From the NCBI GenBank assembly GCA_001689495.1, contig LUJS01000024.1, positions 79,987 to 86,226 on the forward strand: a DNA stretch of 6,240 bases, written 5' to 3'. The notes beneath the pieces are model-generated. The model saw nothing but the letters and a program-made list of their open reading frames with translations, was not told the DNA's origin and ran no database searches. This DNA is from Bacteroidales bacterium M8 (GTDB lineage: Bacteria > Bacteroidota > Bacteroidia > Bacteroidales > Muribaculaceae). The position numbers were made by a program, and so were the translations under genes. Below, in pieces: positions 1 through 5,545 of the stretch; within the stretch, counting starts at the first letter, position 1; every line of letters starts with the position of its first letter.

Positions 1-726
1 TCCAAGTTCGGAGCCGAGGACGCTCTCCGACTGATGAAACATTACCGCGTCGGCACCTCCAAACATTGGTCGGGGTCATGCGTATTCTGGCAGACCGACA
101 TTAAAAGCTGTGTCCGCACAGGTAAGGTAATGCTCTACGAAGCAGAAACGGGTAAGCGCGTAAAGGAACCGTTCAATCATGTTACATGGGTTCACTCGTT
201 GTTGCGATTGCCGGATTTCAATCTGCGTCAATGCTTTTTCGGAGAACACCTTTTGCCGATGAACAGAGACAAGCCGGTTGCCATTGTCGAAAGCGAAAAG
301 ACCGCTCTTGTGGCAACGTATTATCTGCCGGAATATGTGTGGCTGGCAACAGGTGGTAAAAACGGTTGCTTCAATGCCGATGCTCTCCGAGTTCTCAAAG
401 GCCGTCAGGTTATCCTGTATCCCGACATCGGTGCGACCGACCAGTGGCAACAGAAACTGAGTTTGCTCCGTAATCTCGGTATCGAGGCAAGCATCTTCAA
501 CTTTCTTGAAGAAGTTGCCACTGATAACGAGCGAACAGCCGGACTTGACATTGCAGACTATCTCCTGCAAATCGAGCCTGACCAAGCCATACTGCAATCA
601 ATGATACGCTGTAACCCGATGTTGCAGAAACTCATTGATGACCTACAACTCACTCTCGTATCAGTTGAACGGTATAACCCGGATACTGATGCAATCAACA
701 AAACCTCAAACACTGAAAAACAATGA
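1..726 (+). CDS. DUF6371 / Toprim-like protein, C-terminal part (5' end outside window)
   Basis: The reading frame is open from base 1 and reaches TGA at 724-726. The first in-window ATG (position 34) falls inside conserved-looking sequence (GAEDALRLMKHYRVGTSKHW), so the true start is probably upstream and the gene is partial. The text GTSKHWSGSCVFWQ, then KRVKEPFNHVTWVHSLL, CFFGEHLLP and WLATGGKNGC is what I recall of the DUF6371 family carried by Bacteroidales mobile elements. A Toprim-like core is visible: IVESEKTAL (Glu codon at 289) and LYPDIG (Asp codon at 424), the acidic positions expected to bind metal in primase/topoisomerase-like folds. Family members usually carry an N-terminal zinc-ribbon; that part would lie outside the window. 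A role in element DNA replication or processing is inferred, not shown. The stop overlaps an ATG (ATGA, 723-726), which suggests translational coupling to the following DUF3408 gene. Confidence 0.85.
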   Translation, partial: SKFGAEDALRLMKHYRVGTSKHWSGSCVFWQTDIKSCVRTGKVMLYEAETGKRVKEPFNHVTWVHSLLRLPDFNLRQCFFGEHLLPMNRDKPVAIVESEKTALVATYYLPEYVWLATGGKNGCFNADALRVLKGRQVILYPDIGATDQWQQKLSLLRNLGIEASIFNFLEEVATDNERTAGLDIADYLLQIEPDQAILQSMIRCNPMLQKLIDDLQLTLVSVERYNPDTDAINKTSNTEKQ

Positions 727-809
727 CTGCGAAGAAAACTCCGTCAACAACCGTATCCAAGTCAACCGAGTTGACTGATGCACCCGAAAAAAACAGTATT
801 AACCGATAA
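723..809 (+). other. Short ORF, probable original 5' end of the DUF3408 gene
   Basis: An ATG at 723 overlaps the stop of the upstream gene (ATGA) and opens a 28-codon frame starting MTAKKTPSTT, ending at TAA 807-809. It runs through seven A at 787-793. Deleting one A there would join its first 23 codons (ending APEK) to TVLTDNSNN of the downstream 778-1203 frame, giving a single DUF3408 protein coupled to its upstream neighbour. Its Lys/Thr/Ser-rich start resembles the usual disordered N-terminus of such proteins. It may be a real indel mutation, a homopolymer sequencing error, or a chance small frame. Confidence 0.45.
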
Positions 810-1203
810 CTCCAATAATTCTATGCAATCAAATAACCATACTAACTCCACCAATGCTGTAATCAGCGACAACGCTGTCAACAGCACCACTACCGTCAAC
901 CCCGATAATCTGTTTGGCTCCGACCAGACCGCAAACGAGGTGACGGCACAGCCGAAGCAACAGCGCATCGGCAAGCAACAGCGCAAGTCGGATTTCGCCG
1001 ACTTCAAGGCTGCCTATCTTTCACCGGCAAAACTGGAGAAACGTCACCCCGTCAACATTGAGGAGAGCGTGTGGGCGAAGCTGGAACGCATCGCCCGTAT
1101 CCTCGGCGACCGTGACACCAGCGTCGGCAGCTACATCAATGCTATTCTTTCGGAGCACCTCGACTTCTATGCCGACGACATCGAAGTCTGGCGCAAACTC
1201 TGA
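778..1203 (+). CDS. DUF3408 domain protein of a Bacteroidales mobile element
   Basis: The 141-aa product has an Asn/Ser/Thr-rich, low-complexity N-terminal half (about residues 8-55), a basic Gln-rich link (QPKQQRIGKQQRKSDF) and a conserved C-terminal domain from about residue 90 (HPVNIEESVWAKLERIARIL, TSVGSYINAILSEHL, ending EVWRKL). This C-terminus matches the DUF3408 pattern as I know it, a small helical, ribbon-helix-helix-like domain found near mobilization genes in Bacteroides conjugative and mobilizable elements. It is probably a DNA-binding accessory protein; the exact role is not established. ATG 778 is the first start after an in-frame stop (772-774), but the better coupled start is ATG 723 in another frame, with A7 at 787-793 between them, so the annotated N-terminus is doubtful. 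The stop sits directly before the structured candidate oriT. Confidence 0.8.
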   Translation: MHPKKTVLTDNSNNSMQSNNHTNSTNAVISDNAVNSTTTVNPDNLFGSDQTANEVTAQPKQQRIGKQQRKSDFADFKAAYLSPAKLEKRHPVNIEESVWAKLERIARILGDRDTSVGSYINAILSEHLDFYADDIEVWRKL

Positions 1204-1309
1204 GACAGAAACAGCACCTGATTAGCGGCTTAAAAGGGGGCAGGCAGGTTCCGAAGGAATGGCTTTGCCCGGTATCCGGTAGCGTCTTTAAGTGTGGTAG
1301 GGCAAGATA

Positions 1310-1330
1310 CCTTTTGAGTGTCTCAAAAGG
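1310..1330. repeat. Perfect 9-bp hairpin with 3-nt loop
   Basis: CCTTTTGAG (1310-1318) and CTCAAAAGG (1322-1330) are exact reverse complements around the loop TGT. There is no following T run, so it is not a typical terminator. Lying inside the candidate oriT, it could be a relaxase or accessory-protein recognition hairpin. Confidence 0.75.
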
Positions 1331-1351
1331 GGCAAATCAGCCCGTCCGGGC
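1330..1351. repeat. Overlapping GC-rich hairpins in candidate oriT
   Basis: GGGC (1330-1333) can pair with GCCC (1340-1343), and GCCCG (1340-1344) can instead pair with CGGGC (1347-1351) around a tight loop. The two helices share one arm and are mutually exclusive. Confidence 0.5.
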
Positions 1352-1420
1352 GGATATTGCCTGCCTCCCGATGGTCGCTTTATCCGGTGCAATCACTACA
1401 ATGAATCAAACAGTTTTTAT

Positions 1421-1771
1421 ATGAGCAGACCAACAGGAAGACCGTCGCTCGGACGGAAAAAACGAGTACACACATTGAAGCTTTCTTTCAACGATGACGA
1501 GTTAGACATCATAGACATCAAGGCATCCCGCGCCGGTATGTGCAAGGCCGTGTATGGACGGGAGGCTGCGTTGAACGCCGAGGTTACAGGCGTGCTGACC
1601 GATGAGGAAAAGATGCTCCTTCATGAGCTGAAAAAACTCGGCCCGAATCTCAACCAGATAGCCCATCATGCCAACGCCGAGGGTTTCCTTAGCGTTGCAG
1701 ACAAGGCTGAAAATATCGTTGACAGCATCGCAAAATACATTCTAAAACTTAAAACACGAATCAAAACATGA
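1421..1771 (+). CDS. MobC-family relaxosome accessory protein (MobA in Bacteroides naming)
   Basis: The 116-aa basic protein has an N-terminal tail (SRPTGRPSLGRKKRVH), a ribbon-helix-helix-like part (about residues 16-45, TLKLSFNDDELDIIDIKASR) and the MobC hallmark LGPNLNQIAHHAN at about residues 73-85, followed by a helical C-terminus. Proteins of this family bind oriT, help open the DNA and position the relaxase at nic. Its place directly after the inverted-repeat region and directly before the relaxase supports that role. The stop overlaps the next start (ATGA, 1768-1771), so the two genes are likely translationally coupled. The 116-aa length is normal for the family. Naming differs: Bacteroides literature often calls this gene mobA, whereas family databases use MobC, so no symbol is given. 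Confidence 0.88.
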   Translation: MSRPTGRPSLGRKKRVHTLKLSFNDDELDIIDIKASRAGMCKAVYGREAALNAEVTGVLTDEEKMLLHELKKLGPNLNQIAHHANAEGFLSVADKAENIVDSIAKYILKLKTRIKT

Positions 1772-2781
1772 TAGGAAAAATACTTAAATCCGGGTCGTAT
1801 GGCTCAAAGGTCGACTATGTGACCCGCGAGAAACACGACAAGAAAATCTTTACTCCCGACACATGGAAGATACTCGGAAGTCGCGGAATGATGGGCGAGA
1901 AACGCAGTCATATCATAGCGAGTTTTGAGGCTCAGGCTATGCAGAATCCGAGAATAAGCAACCCTGCCGGACACATAACGCTGTCGTTTTCCGCCGACGA
2001 CAAGCCTAAACTCAGCGATGAAAAGATGCTTAAAATCTCTCTTGACTACATCAAGATGATGGGGCTTGACAAGACACAGTTTATTGTGGTGAGCCACTAT
2101 GAGACGGACAAACCGCACTGCCATATCGTGTTCAATATGGTCGGCGATAACGGCAAGCGCATGGAATCCGGGCGCAACCGCTACAAGAACAAGAAGGTCT
2201 GCGAGGCATTGACAAAGCGTTACCGCCTCGCTCTGCCCAAGCAGGAAGCACCCGACTTGGAGAAACTTTACGGTCTTGAACGAGCAAAAGCGGAGATTAA
2301 AATTGCGGCTAACGAGGCCCTGCGCAACTCCCGCGACTGGCATACTTTCGCAACCATGCTGGCTCAGAAGAATATCCATATCATACCGAAATATCGTCGT
2401 GGCACACAGGAAATGCAGGGCGTTTCGTACCAGCTTGGCGATTACAAGGTAAAGGGTTCGGATGTCGGCGAGGCTTTCAAGTACAAAAATCTCGACCGAT
2501 ATTTCAGCAATTCCAGCCGTCAGTCGGAGCCGAGAACGGCACGGGTTGTCGCTAACACGTCTCAAAAAGCAGCCGCTTCATCTATCTCCGATGAGGCGTT
2601 GAACGCTGTAAAGGCTACCGCCGCCACCGCCGCAAGTTTGGCGGCTGACATCGGCGAGGGAGTGGGACAATTCATCGGCGGATTGTTCCAGCCGGGAGCC
2701 GAAATAGACCACGATGCCGAAAGAGAAGCATGGGAACTTACCCGTCAGAAGAAACGTAAACGTAAAGGTCTAAGATTATAA
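1768..2781 (+). CDS. Relaxase / mobilization nuclease (MobP-like; MobB in Bacteroides naming)
   Basis: This is a 337-aa DNA strand transferase that should nick oriT and remain covalently bound to the 5' end. The N-terminus MIGKILKSGSYGSKVDYVT holds the likely catalytic tyrosine (Tyr17, in VDYVT). The metal-binding motif is clear: SHYETDKPHCHIVFN, with His110, Glu112, His117, His119 and Asn123. Other family-like text is GHITLSFSADD, and RYKNKKVCEALTKRY after the core. The C-terminal third is variable, with an Ala/Ser-rich stretch, a Gly-rich patch (DIGEGVGQFIGGLF, from about residue 294) and a very basic tail (KKRKRKGLRL). It overlaps the MobC-like gene by 4 nt and the following membrane protein gene starts 2 nt after its stop, so the three form one operon. 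No coupling protein gene follows, which suggests mobilization in trans by a helper conjugative element. Confidence 0.93.
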   Translation: MIGKILKSGSYGSKVDYVTREKHDKKIFTPDTWKILGSRGMMGEKRSHIIASFEAQAMQNPRISNPAGHITLSFSADDKPKLSDEKMLKISLDYIKMMGLDKTQFIVVSHYETDKPHCHIVFNMVGDNGKRMESGRNRYKNKKVCEALTKRYRLALPKQEAPDLEKLYGLERAKAEIKIAANEALRNSRDWHTFATMLAQKNIHIIPKYRRGTQEMQGVSYQLGDYKVKGSDVGEAFKYKNLDRYFSNSSRQSEPRTARVVANTSQKAAASSISDEALNAVKATAATAASLAADIGEGVGQFIGGLFQPGAEIDHDAEREAWELTRQKKRKRKGLRL

Positions 2782-2783
2782 TT

Positions 2784-3818
2784 ATGGCAAAGAAAGATGA
2801 AATCCAAGGCGTGCAGTGTGAGAACGCCGATTTCGAGATTATGCGCCGTCAGCTGGCACGCCTCGAAAAAACACTCACCGAAAATTTGACCGAAGTCAAC
2901 AAGAGGATTGACAATATATCCATTCAACCACCTGTATTTCCACCTCCGGCAGCTCTCCAGCCACAAGAGCCGATAGAGGTAAACCTGCCTGACAATATCG
3001 CCAAGAGCGAAGATGTTGTCAAGCTGTCGGGGATTATCCAGACGCTCAACAGCACAGTGTCACTTGTCATGAAAAGTCTGGCAGAGATGCAGAAACAGTT
3101 TGCTGCCATACCTCGACCCGATGTTCAGTCCATCGTTCAGGAAACCGCCTGTGCTGTGGCGCAGCAAGTGGTCGGCAACTTGTCACCCAAGATTGATGAT
3201 TCGGTGTCCAAAGCGATGCAGAAAGGAGCCTCCAATGCTCCGGGAATCAGTCTCAACGACGCGGCAAGCATACACCGTACTCTGAAAGAAACTAATAATC
3301 GGATTGATGCCGGCAAAAGCGTTGATACGGTTTACAAGTGGAACCTTAGACTGAGTTTAGGGTTATTCATATCAGTCTTTGTGGTATTTGGTTTCGGTTG
3401 CTGGATATATGATCTGAGTAACGAGCGCGATGAACTGTTGAAAGTAGAGTGGCTGTATCGCTCAGTGCGCTCAATAATCAATGAATCCGACACGGAAGTT
3501 ATAATGAAAATGGAGAAGGAGATTCTATCCGGTACTGACGAGCAACGCGACAGTATAAAGACTCAGACAGTCAAACGGGAGGAAATCGGCATACCATTCC
3601 ACAATTTCCAATCGCATGATGCCTGGCAACCGAAGCCACCCAAACCGCAACCGGAGAAAACCAAATCTGCCAAAGAAACGGAAATTGACAAAGAGCCGCT
3701 TCCGCATCAGCGAAAATCAAGGTTAACACCCGGAGAAATTCAAGCTATCAAGGATATGAGAGCCAGCCCCAATATCCCCGAAGACGCAAAGCCTGAATTG
3801 CCTGAAGGCTACAAATAA
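2784..3818 (+). CDS. Coiled-coil, single-membrane-segment protein of the mob operon
   Basis: I do not recognise a named family for this 344-aa protein. In order it shows a predicted coiled coil (about 17-46, with MRRQLARLEKTL), a Pro-rich stretch (about 48-63, QPPVFPPPAALQPQEP), a helical Gln/Val/Ser-rich middle with further coiled-coil character (LSGIIQTLNSTVSLVMKSL), one hydrophobic segment (about 188-208, LRLSLGLFISVFVVFGFGCW) and a charged, Pro/Lys-rich C-terminal tail ending PELPEGYK. There is no N-terminal signal peptide, so the N-terminal half is probably cytoplasmic. It starts 2 nt after the relaxase stop and ends the operon just before a terminator-like hairpin. Its place suggests a membrane-linked relaxosome partner that might bring the relaxase-DNA complex to the transfer channel; this is inference. 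It is not a VirD4/TraG coupling protein, since no Walker motifs are seen. Confidence 0.8.
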   Translation: MAKKDEIQGVQCENADFEIMRRQLARLEKTLTENLTEVNKRIDNISIQPPVFPPPAALQPQEPIEVNLPDNIAKSEDVVKLSGIIQTLNSTVSLVMKSLAEMQKQFAAIPRPDVQSIVQETACAVAQQVVGNLSPKIDDSVSKAMQKGASNAPGISLNDAASIHRTLKETNNRIDAGKSVDTVYKWNLRLSLGLFISVFVVFGFGCWIYDLSNERDELLKVEWLYRSVRSIINESDTEVIMKMEKEILSGTDEQRDSIKTQTVKREEIGIPFHNFQSHDAWQPKPPKPQPEKTKSAKETEIDKEPLPHQRKSRLTPGEIQAIKDMRASPNIPEDAKPELPEGYK

Positions 3819-3850
3819 CATCCTCTGAGTAATAGCTCACATTACCTAAA

Positions 3851-3894
3851 GACAGGCAACCCTGATATTCCAGCCGGGGTTGTCTGTCTGTTTT
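3851..3894 (+). terminator. Rho-independent terminator-like hairpin after mob operon
   Basis: GACAGGCAACCC (3851-3862) pairs with GGGTTGTCTGTC (3877-3888) with one G-T wobble; further pairs (A3850-T3889, G3864-C3875) extend the stem. TTTT follows at 3891-3894. It lies 32 nt after the stop of the last plus-strand gene and before the converging minus-strand array, so it likely ends mob transcription. The T run is short and interrupted. Confidence 0.65.
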
Positions 3895-3929
3895 GTATGG
3901 CTATGAATGATATAGCTCCTATCGGATAT

Positions 3930-3956
3930 TTATAATCGTTTATCGGTCAGTTGCAT
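3930..3956 (-). pseudogene. Orphan start-tag copy with 8-codon dead-end frame
   Basis: Read on the minus strand from 3956, ATGCAACTGACCGATAAACG matches the first 20 bases of the 5522 gene at 18 of 20 positions, but the frame reads MQLTDKRL and stops at 3932-3930. In another frame, the TAA inside GATAAACG (3942-3940) is the stop codon of the 272-aa gene. It looks like the 5' remnant of a deleted fourth array member, or the fusion point where the 272-aa gene was joined. Confidence 0.6.
3934..3956 (-). repeat. Shared start tag, copy 4 (no gene attached)
   Basis: It matches copy 2 (5500-5522) at 21 of 23 positions. It sits at the 3' end of the array rather than at a functional gene start. Confidence 0.7.
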
Positions 3957-4758
3957 GATGTAATTGCATTTTCTTTTTCAGGTATTCATCTTTGCCTACA
4001 AAATTCTGAGAACCGATAGCATCTCCACCATATTCAAACACCACGAAAGGTGTGTAAACAACAGAGGTTTCGGATTCATTGATTTTCTTTTGTTCTTCAG
4101 AGGAGAGAGGTTTATGATATATATGATAATCATACTTTCCCATGCCTACGCGACGGAATCCGATACAATAAGGTGCATCCGGTATAGCCTCCATGGAGAT
4201 AGAAATACAGCCTATTTTATCCAACTCTTTTTCCAGCCATGCTAAAGTTTTTTTGTCGAGTCCGCTCTGTGTGAGCAACGAATCTATCTTTTCCTCGCTC
4301 GGATCCCAGTTGGAGTCCATCTCACCATTGCCGTTTGATAAATGGAAGATTGAAACATCGCCATGCTCAAATTCAATCTCTACGGAACATCCGGGAGTCA
4401 TTTTATCGTAAAGGTTACGATAGATCTGCTTCATGTGTCCACCATATTCGATATAATGGCTTTCCATTATATCGGCATCACATCTTTCGTCCAATTTGAA
4501 AAACCAGAATGAAAATAACAGGATGTTCATCACGTGCAGTGTCAGCAATATTTTCTTATGTTTGGTATTGCATCTTAATGAATAAAAAAAAGATATGCCG
4601 TCAATAATTACTGCCGGAATAGTTAACCAGCAAAACAAAACGGCAATAAACCACACCGCTGCCAAATAGGGTAAATATATCCCTAAAAGACATGTTGTAA
4701 GGAACAATACACAAATGTATTGTATCGTTATCCATGATGGATTATCGGTCAGTTTCAT
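3940..4758 (-). CDS. Membrane protein of unknown function with large C-terminal domain (272 aa)
   Basis: Three hydrophobic segments are seen near the N-terminus (about residues 10-29, 32-52 and 70-87), followed by a soluble region of about 180 residues. That region has CIGFRRVGMGKYDYHIYHKP (about 198-217) and VVFEYGGDAIG (about 239-249). I recall similar GFRRVGMG...VFEYGG... text in uncharacterised Bacteroidales proteins, but know no function. An odd number of segments would place the C-terminal domain opposite the N-terminus, possibly the periplasm; topology is not certain. The start ATG 4758 lies 2 nt after the stop of the upstream 253-aa gene and begins the shared tag MKLTD, which supports this start. 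The last residues (LHHATDR) and the stop fall inside the orphan fourth copy of the tag, so the C-terminus may have been altered by recombination. Base composition is A+T richer than in the mob block. Confidence 0.75.
   Translation of the reverse strand: MKLTDNPSWITIQYICVLFLTTCLLGIYLPYLAAVWFIAVLFCWLTIPAVIIDGISFFYSLRCNTKHKKILLTLHVMNILLFSFWFFKLDERCDADIMESHYIEYGGHMKQIYRNLYDKMTPGCSVEIEFEHGDVSIFHLSNGNGEMDSNWDPSEEKIDSLLTQSGLDKKTLAWLEKELDKIGCISISMEAIPDAPYCIGFRRVGMGKYDYHIYHKPLSSEEQKKINESETSVVYTPFVVFEYGGDAIGSQNFVGKDEYLKKKMQLHHATDR
4741..4758 (-). repeat. Shared start tag, copy 3
   Basis: ATGAAACTGACCGATAAT opens the 272-aa gene. It agrees with copy 2 at 16 of 18 bases, then diverges (CCATCATGG in place of ACGATTTTGG, still placing Trp at codon 9). 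Confidence 0.65.
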
Positions 4759-4760
4759 AG

Positions 4761-5522
4761 TTAGTTATCGCGTATGTAAATAAAAGAATCACAGTTTCCA
4801 GGTTTTGAGATTTCAACATTAGAAGCCTCGCAAATCTCTGTGACCGTTGGAATTTCATTCGGTAGAAAGTCCCCAACTATTTCTCCCGCTATATCGCTCA
4901 ACATTTCTCTGTCTATGTCTGTCGGAATAGAATCCAGATAGCATTTCAAAATTAAATGATTATGTGTGTAATTCATCAATATTGCCCTGACATTAGGCGA
5001 GACATTCCCTTTGACGGCTCTCCGAGCAGAATCAAGAAGATAATCCGGAGTTATATCAGGTATCATTTTTACAATCCATCGCTTAGTAAGATAAGAGGTA
5101 ATCAACACGGGGATAATGAGAAGAGCCGCCCATCCTGCACAAATCATAATTATAAATTCGTTGTCTGTAAAGTATTTGCTCTCATCCGCAGGTATATTGT
5201 CCGGTCGCATATTTGCTGTGATAGGATTCCAGTCAAATACGAATGTTAATAGCGGAATTACCAGCAGAAGGGCAGAAAAGACATATAGATATCCCGCAAG
5301 TTTCAGCCAAGAGTTCCCTTTATACAGCACCCATGTTGGGATGCCGGATACAACAAAATAAAGGCTCAACGCAGGAAAAAGTAATATCAGCACAGTCCCG
5401 TTGCACATTTCAAACTCGGCTCCGTAGCATAAAAGCACGACTAACATTTGACATAACAATATGACACCACAAAGTAGCATCATTGCCTCAAACTTCCAAA
5501 ATCGTTTATCGGTCTGTTTCAT
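4761..5522 (-). CDS. Four-segment membrane protein with C-terminal soluble domain (253 aa)
   Basis: Four hydrophobic segments are seen (about residues 14-34, 43-66, 73-96 and 123-145), with a short loop containing DNIPADESKYF between the third and fourth. The C-terminal part (about 158-253) is soluble: DYLLDSARRAVKGNVSPNVR, then LKCYLDSIPTDIDREMLSDI, and a terminal FIYIRDN. This part resembles, from memory, a widespread family of roughly 100-aa stand-alone bacterial proteins with the pattern LLxSAxxALxGNVxxNxR...YxD...E...YxR and no established function; here it would be fused to a membrane module. Even segment number suggests that N- and C-termini face the cytoplasm. ATG 5522 begins the shared tag (MKQTDKRFW), supporting this start. 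Its stop is 2 nt before the 272-aa gene, so the two are surely cotranscribed. No homology to a named transporter or enzyme was recognised. Confidence 0.75.
   Translation of the reverse strand: MKQTDKRFWKFEAMMLLCGVILLCQMLVVLLCYGAEFEMCNGTVLILLFPALSLYFVVSGIPTWVLYKGNSWLKLAGYLYVFSALLLVIPLLTFVFDWNPITANMRPDNIPADESKYFTDNEFIIMICAGWAALLIIPVLITSYLTKRWIVKMIPDITPDYLLDSARRAVKGNVSPNVRAILMNYTHNHLILKCYLDSIPTDIDREMLSDIAGEIVGDFLPNEIPTVTEICEASNVEISKPGNCDSFIYIRDN
5494..5522 (-). repeat. Shared start tag, copy 2
   Basis: The 29 bases from ATG 5522 match copy 1 (6194-6222) at 28 positions and encode MKQT-D/A-KRFW. Similarity stops soon after codon 9, and the coding sequences then differ. Confidence 0.85.
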
Positions 5523-5525
5523 TGC

Positions 5526-5545
5526 TCGATATTATTCGATATTAT
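5526..5545. repeat. Tandem duplication, 2 x 10 bp
   Basis: TCGATATTAT is repeated exactly at 5526-5535 and 5536-5545, in the gap between the 226- and 253-aa genes. It covers the TAA stop (5542-5544) of the 226-aa gene. Confidence 0.85.

Larger units (their letters stand above)
1236..1368. repeat. Long-range inverted repeat enclosing the candidate oriT core
   Basis: The left arm GGGGGCAGGCA (1236-1246) pairs with the right arm TGCCTGCCTCC (1358-1368) over 11 positions with one G-T wobble. It encloses about 111 nt that contain several smaller hairpins, so the region could fold as a closed multibranch structure in single-stranded DNA or RNA. Confidence 0.6.
1204..1420 (+). other. Candidate origin of transfer (oriT), inverted-repeat-rich intergenic region
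   Basis: This non-coding gap sits just upstream of the relaxosome and relaxase genes, the usual place for oriT in Bacteroides elements. It is dense in inverted repeats: an outer arm pair 1236-1246/1358-1368, a small hairpin TTCC-GAA-GGAA at 1249-1259, the perfect hairpin 1310-1330, and GCCCG/CGGGC at 1340-1351. The 8-mer TATCCGGT occurs twice, at 1273-1280 and 1381-1388. It is loosely like the TATCCTG nic core of IncP-type origins, but I cannot assign a nick site. A structured leader RNA for the mob operon is the main alternative. No clear Bacteroides -7/-33 promoter was seen. Confidence 0.55.

Noticed and set aside
76..597. Minus-strand open frame of 173 aa opposite the DUF6371 gene
   Set aside because: It is antisense to a recognisable conserved protein and has no recognisable domain.
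786..802. Programmed -1 ribosomal frameshift at A-AAA-AAC
   Set aside because: The -1 frame meets a stop after two codons (TAA at 800-802), so it cannot produce the DUF3408 protein.
1310..1330. Perfect hairpin as a rho-independent terminator of the DUF3408 gene
   Set aside because: No T run follows the stem; the next bases are GGCAAATC, and the hairpin is part of a larger inverted-repeat region.
1204..1420. CRISPR array or tRNA gene in the intergenic repeats
   Set aside because: Repeats are inverted, short and unevenly spaced, and no tRNA cloverleaf arms could be found.
1401..1424. Seven-codon frame MNQTVFI overlapping the MobC-like start by ATGA
   Set aside because: It could be a coupling leader peptide, but a frame this short in an A/T-rich stretch is expected by chance and has no other support.
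1804..2565. Long minus-strand open frame (253 aa) inside the relaxase gene
   Set aside because: It lies wholly antisense to a relaxase with clear catalytic motifs; the translation shows no recognisable domain and is explained as a coding shadow.
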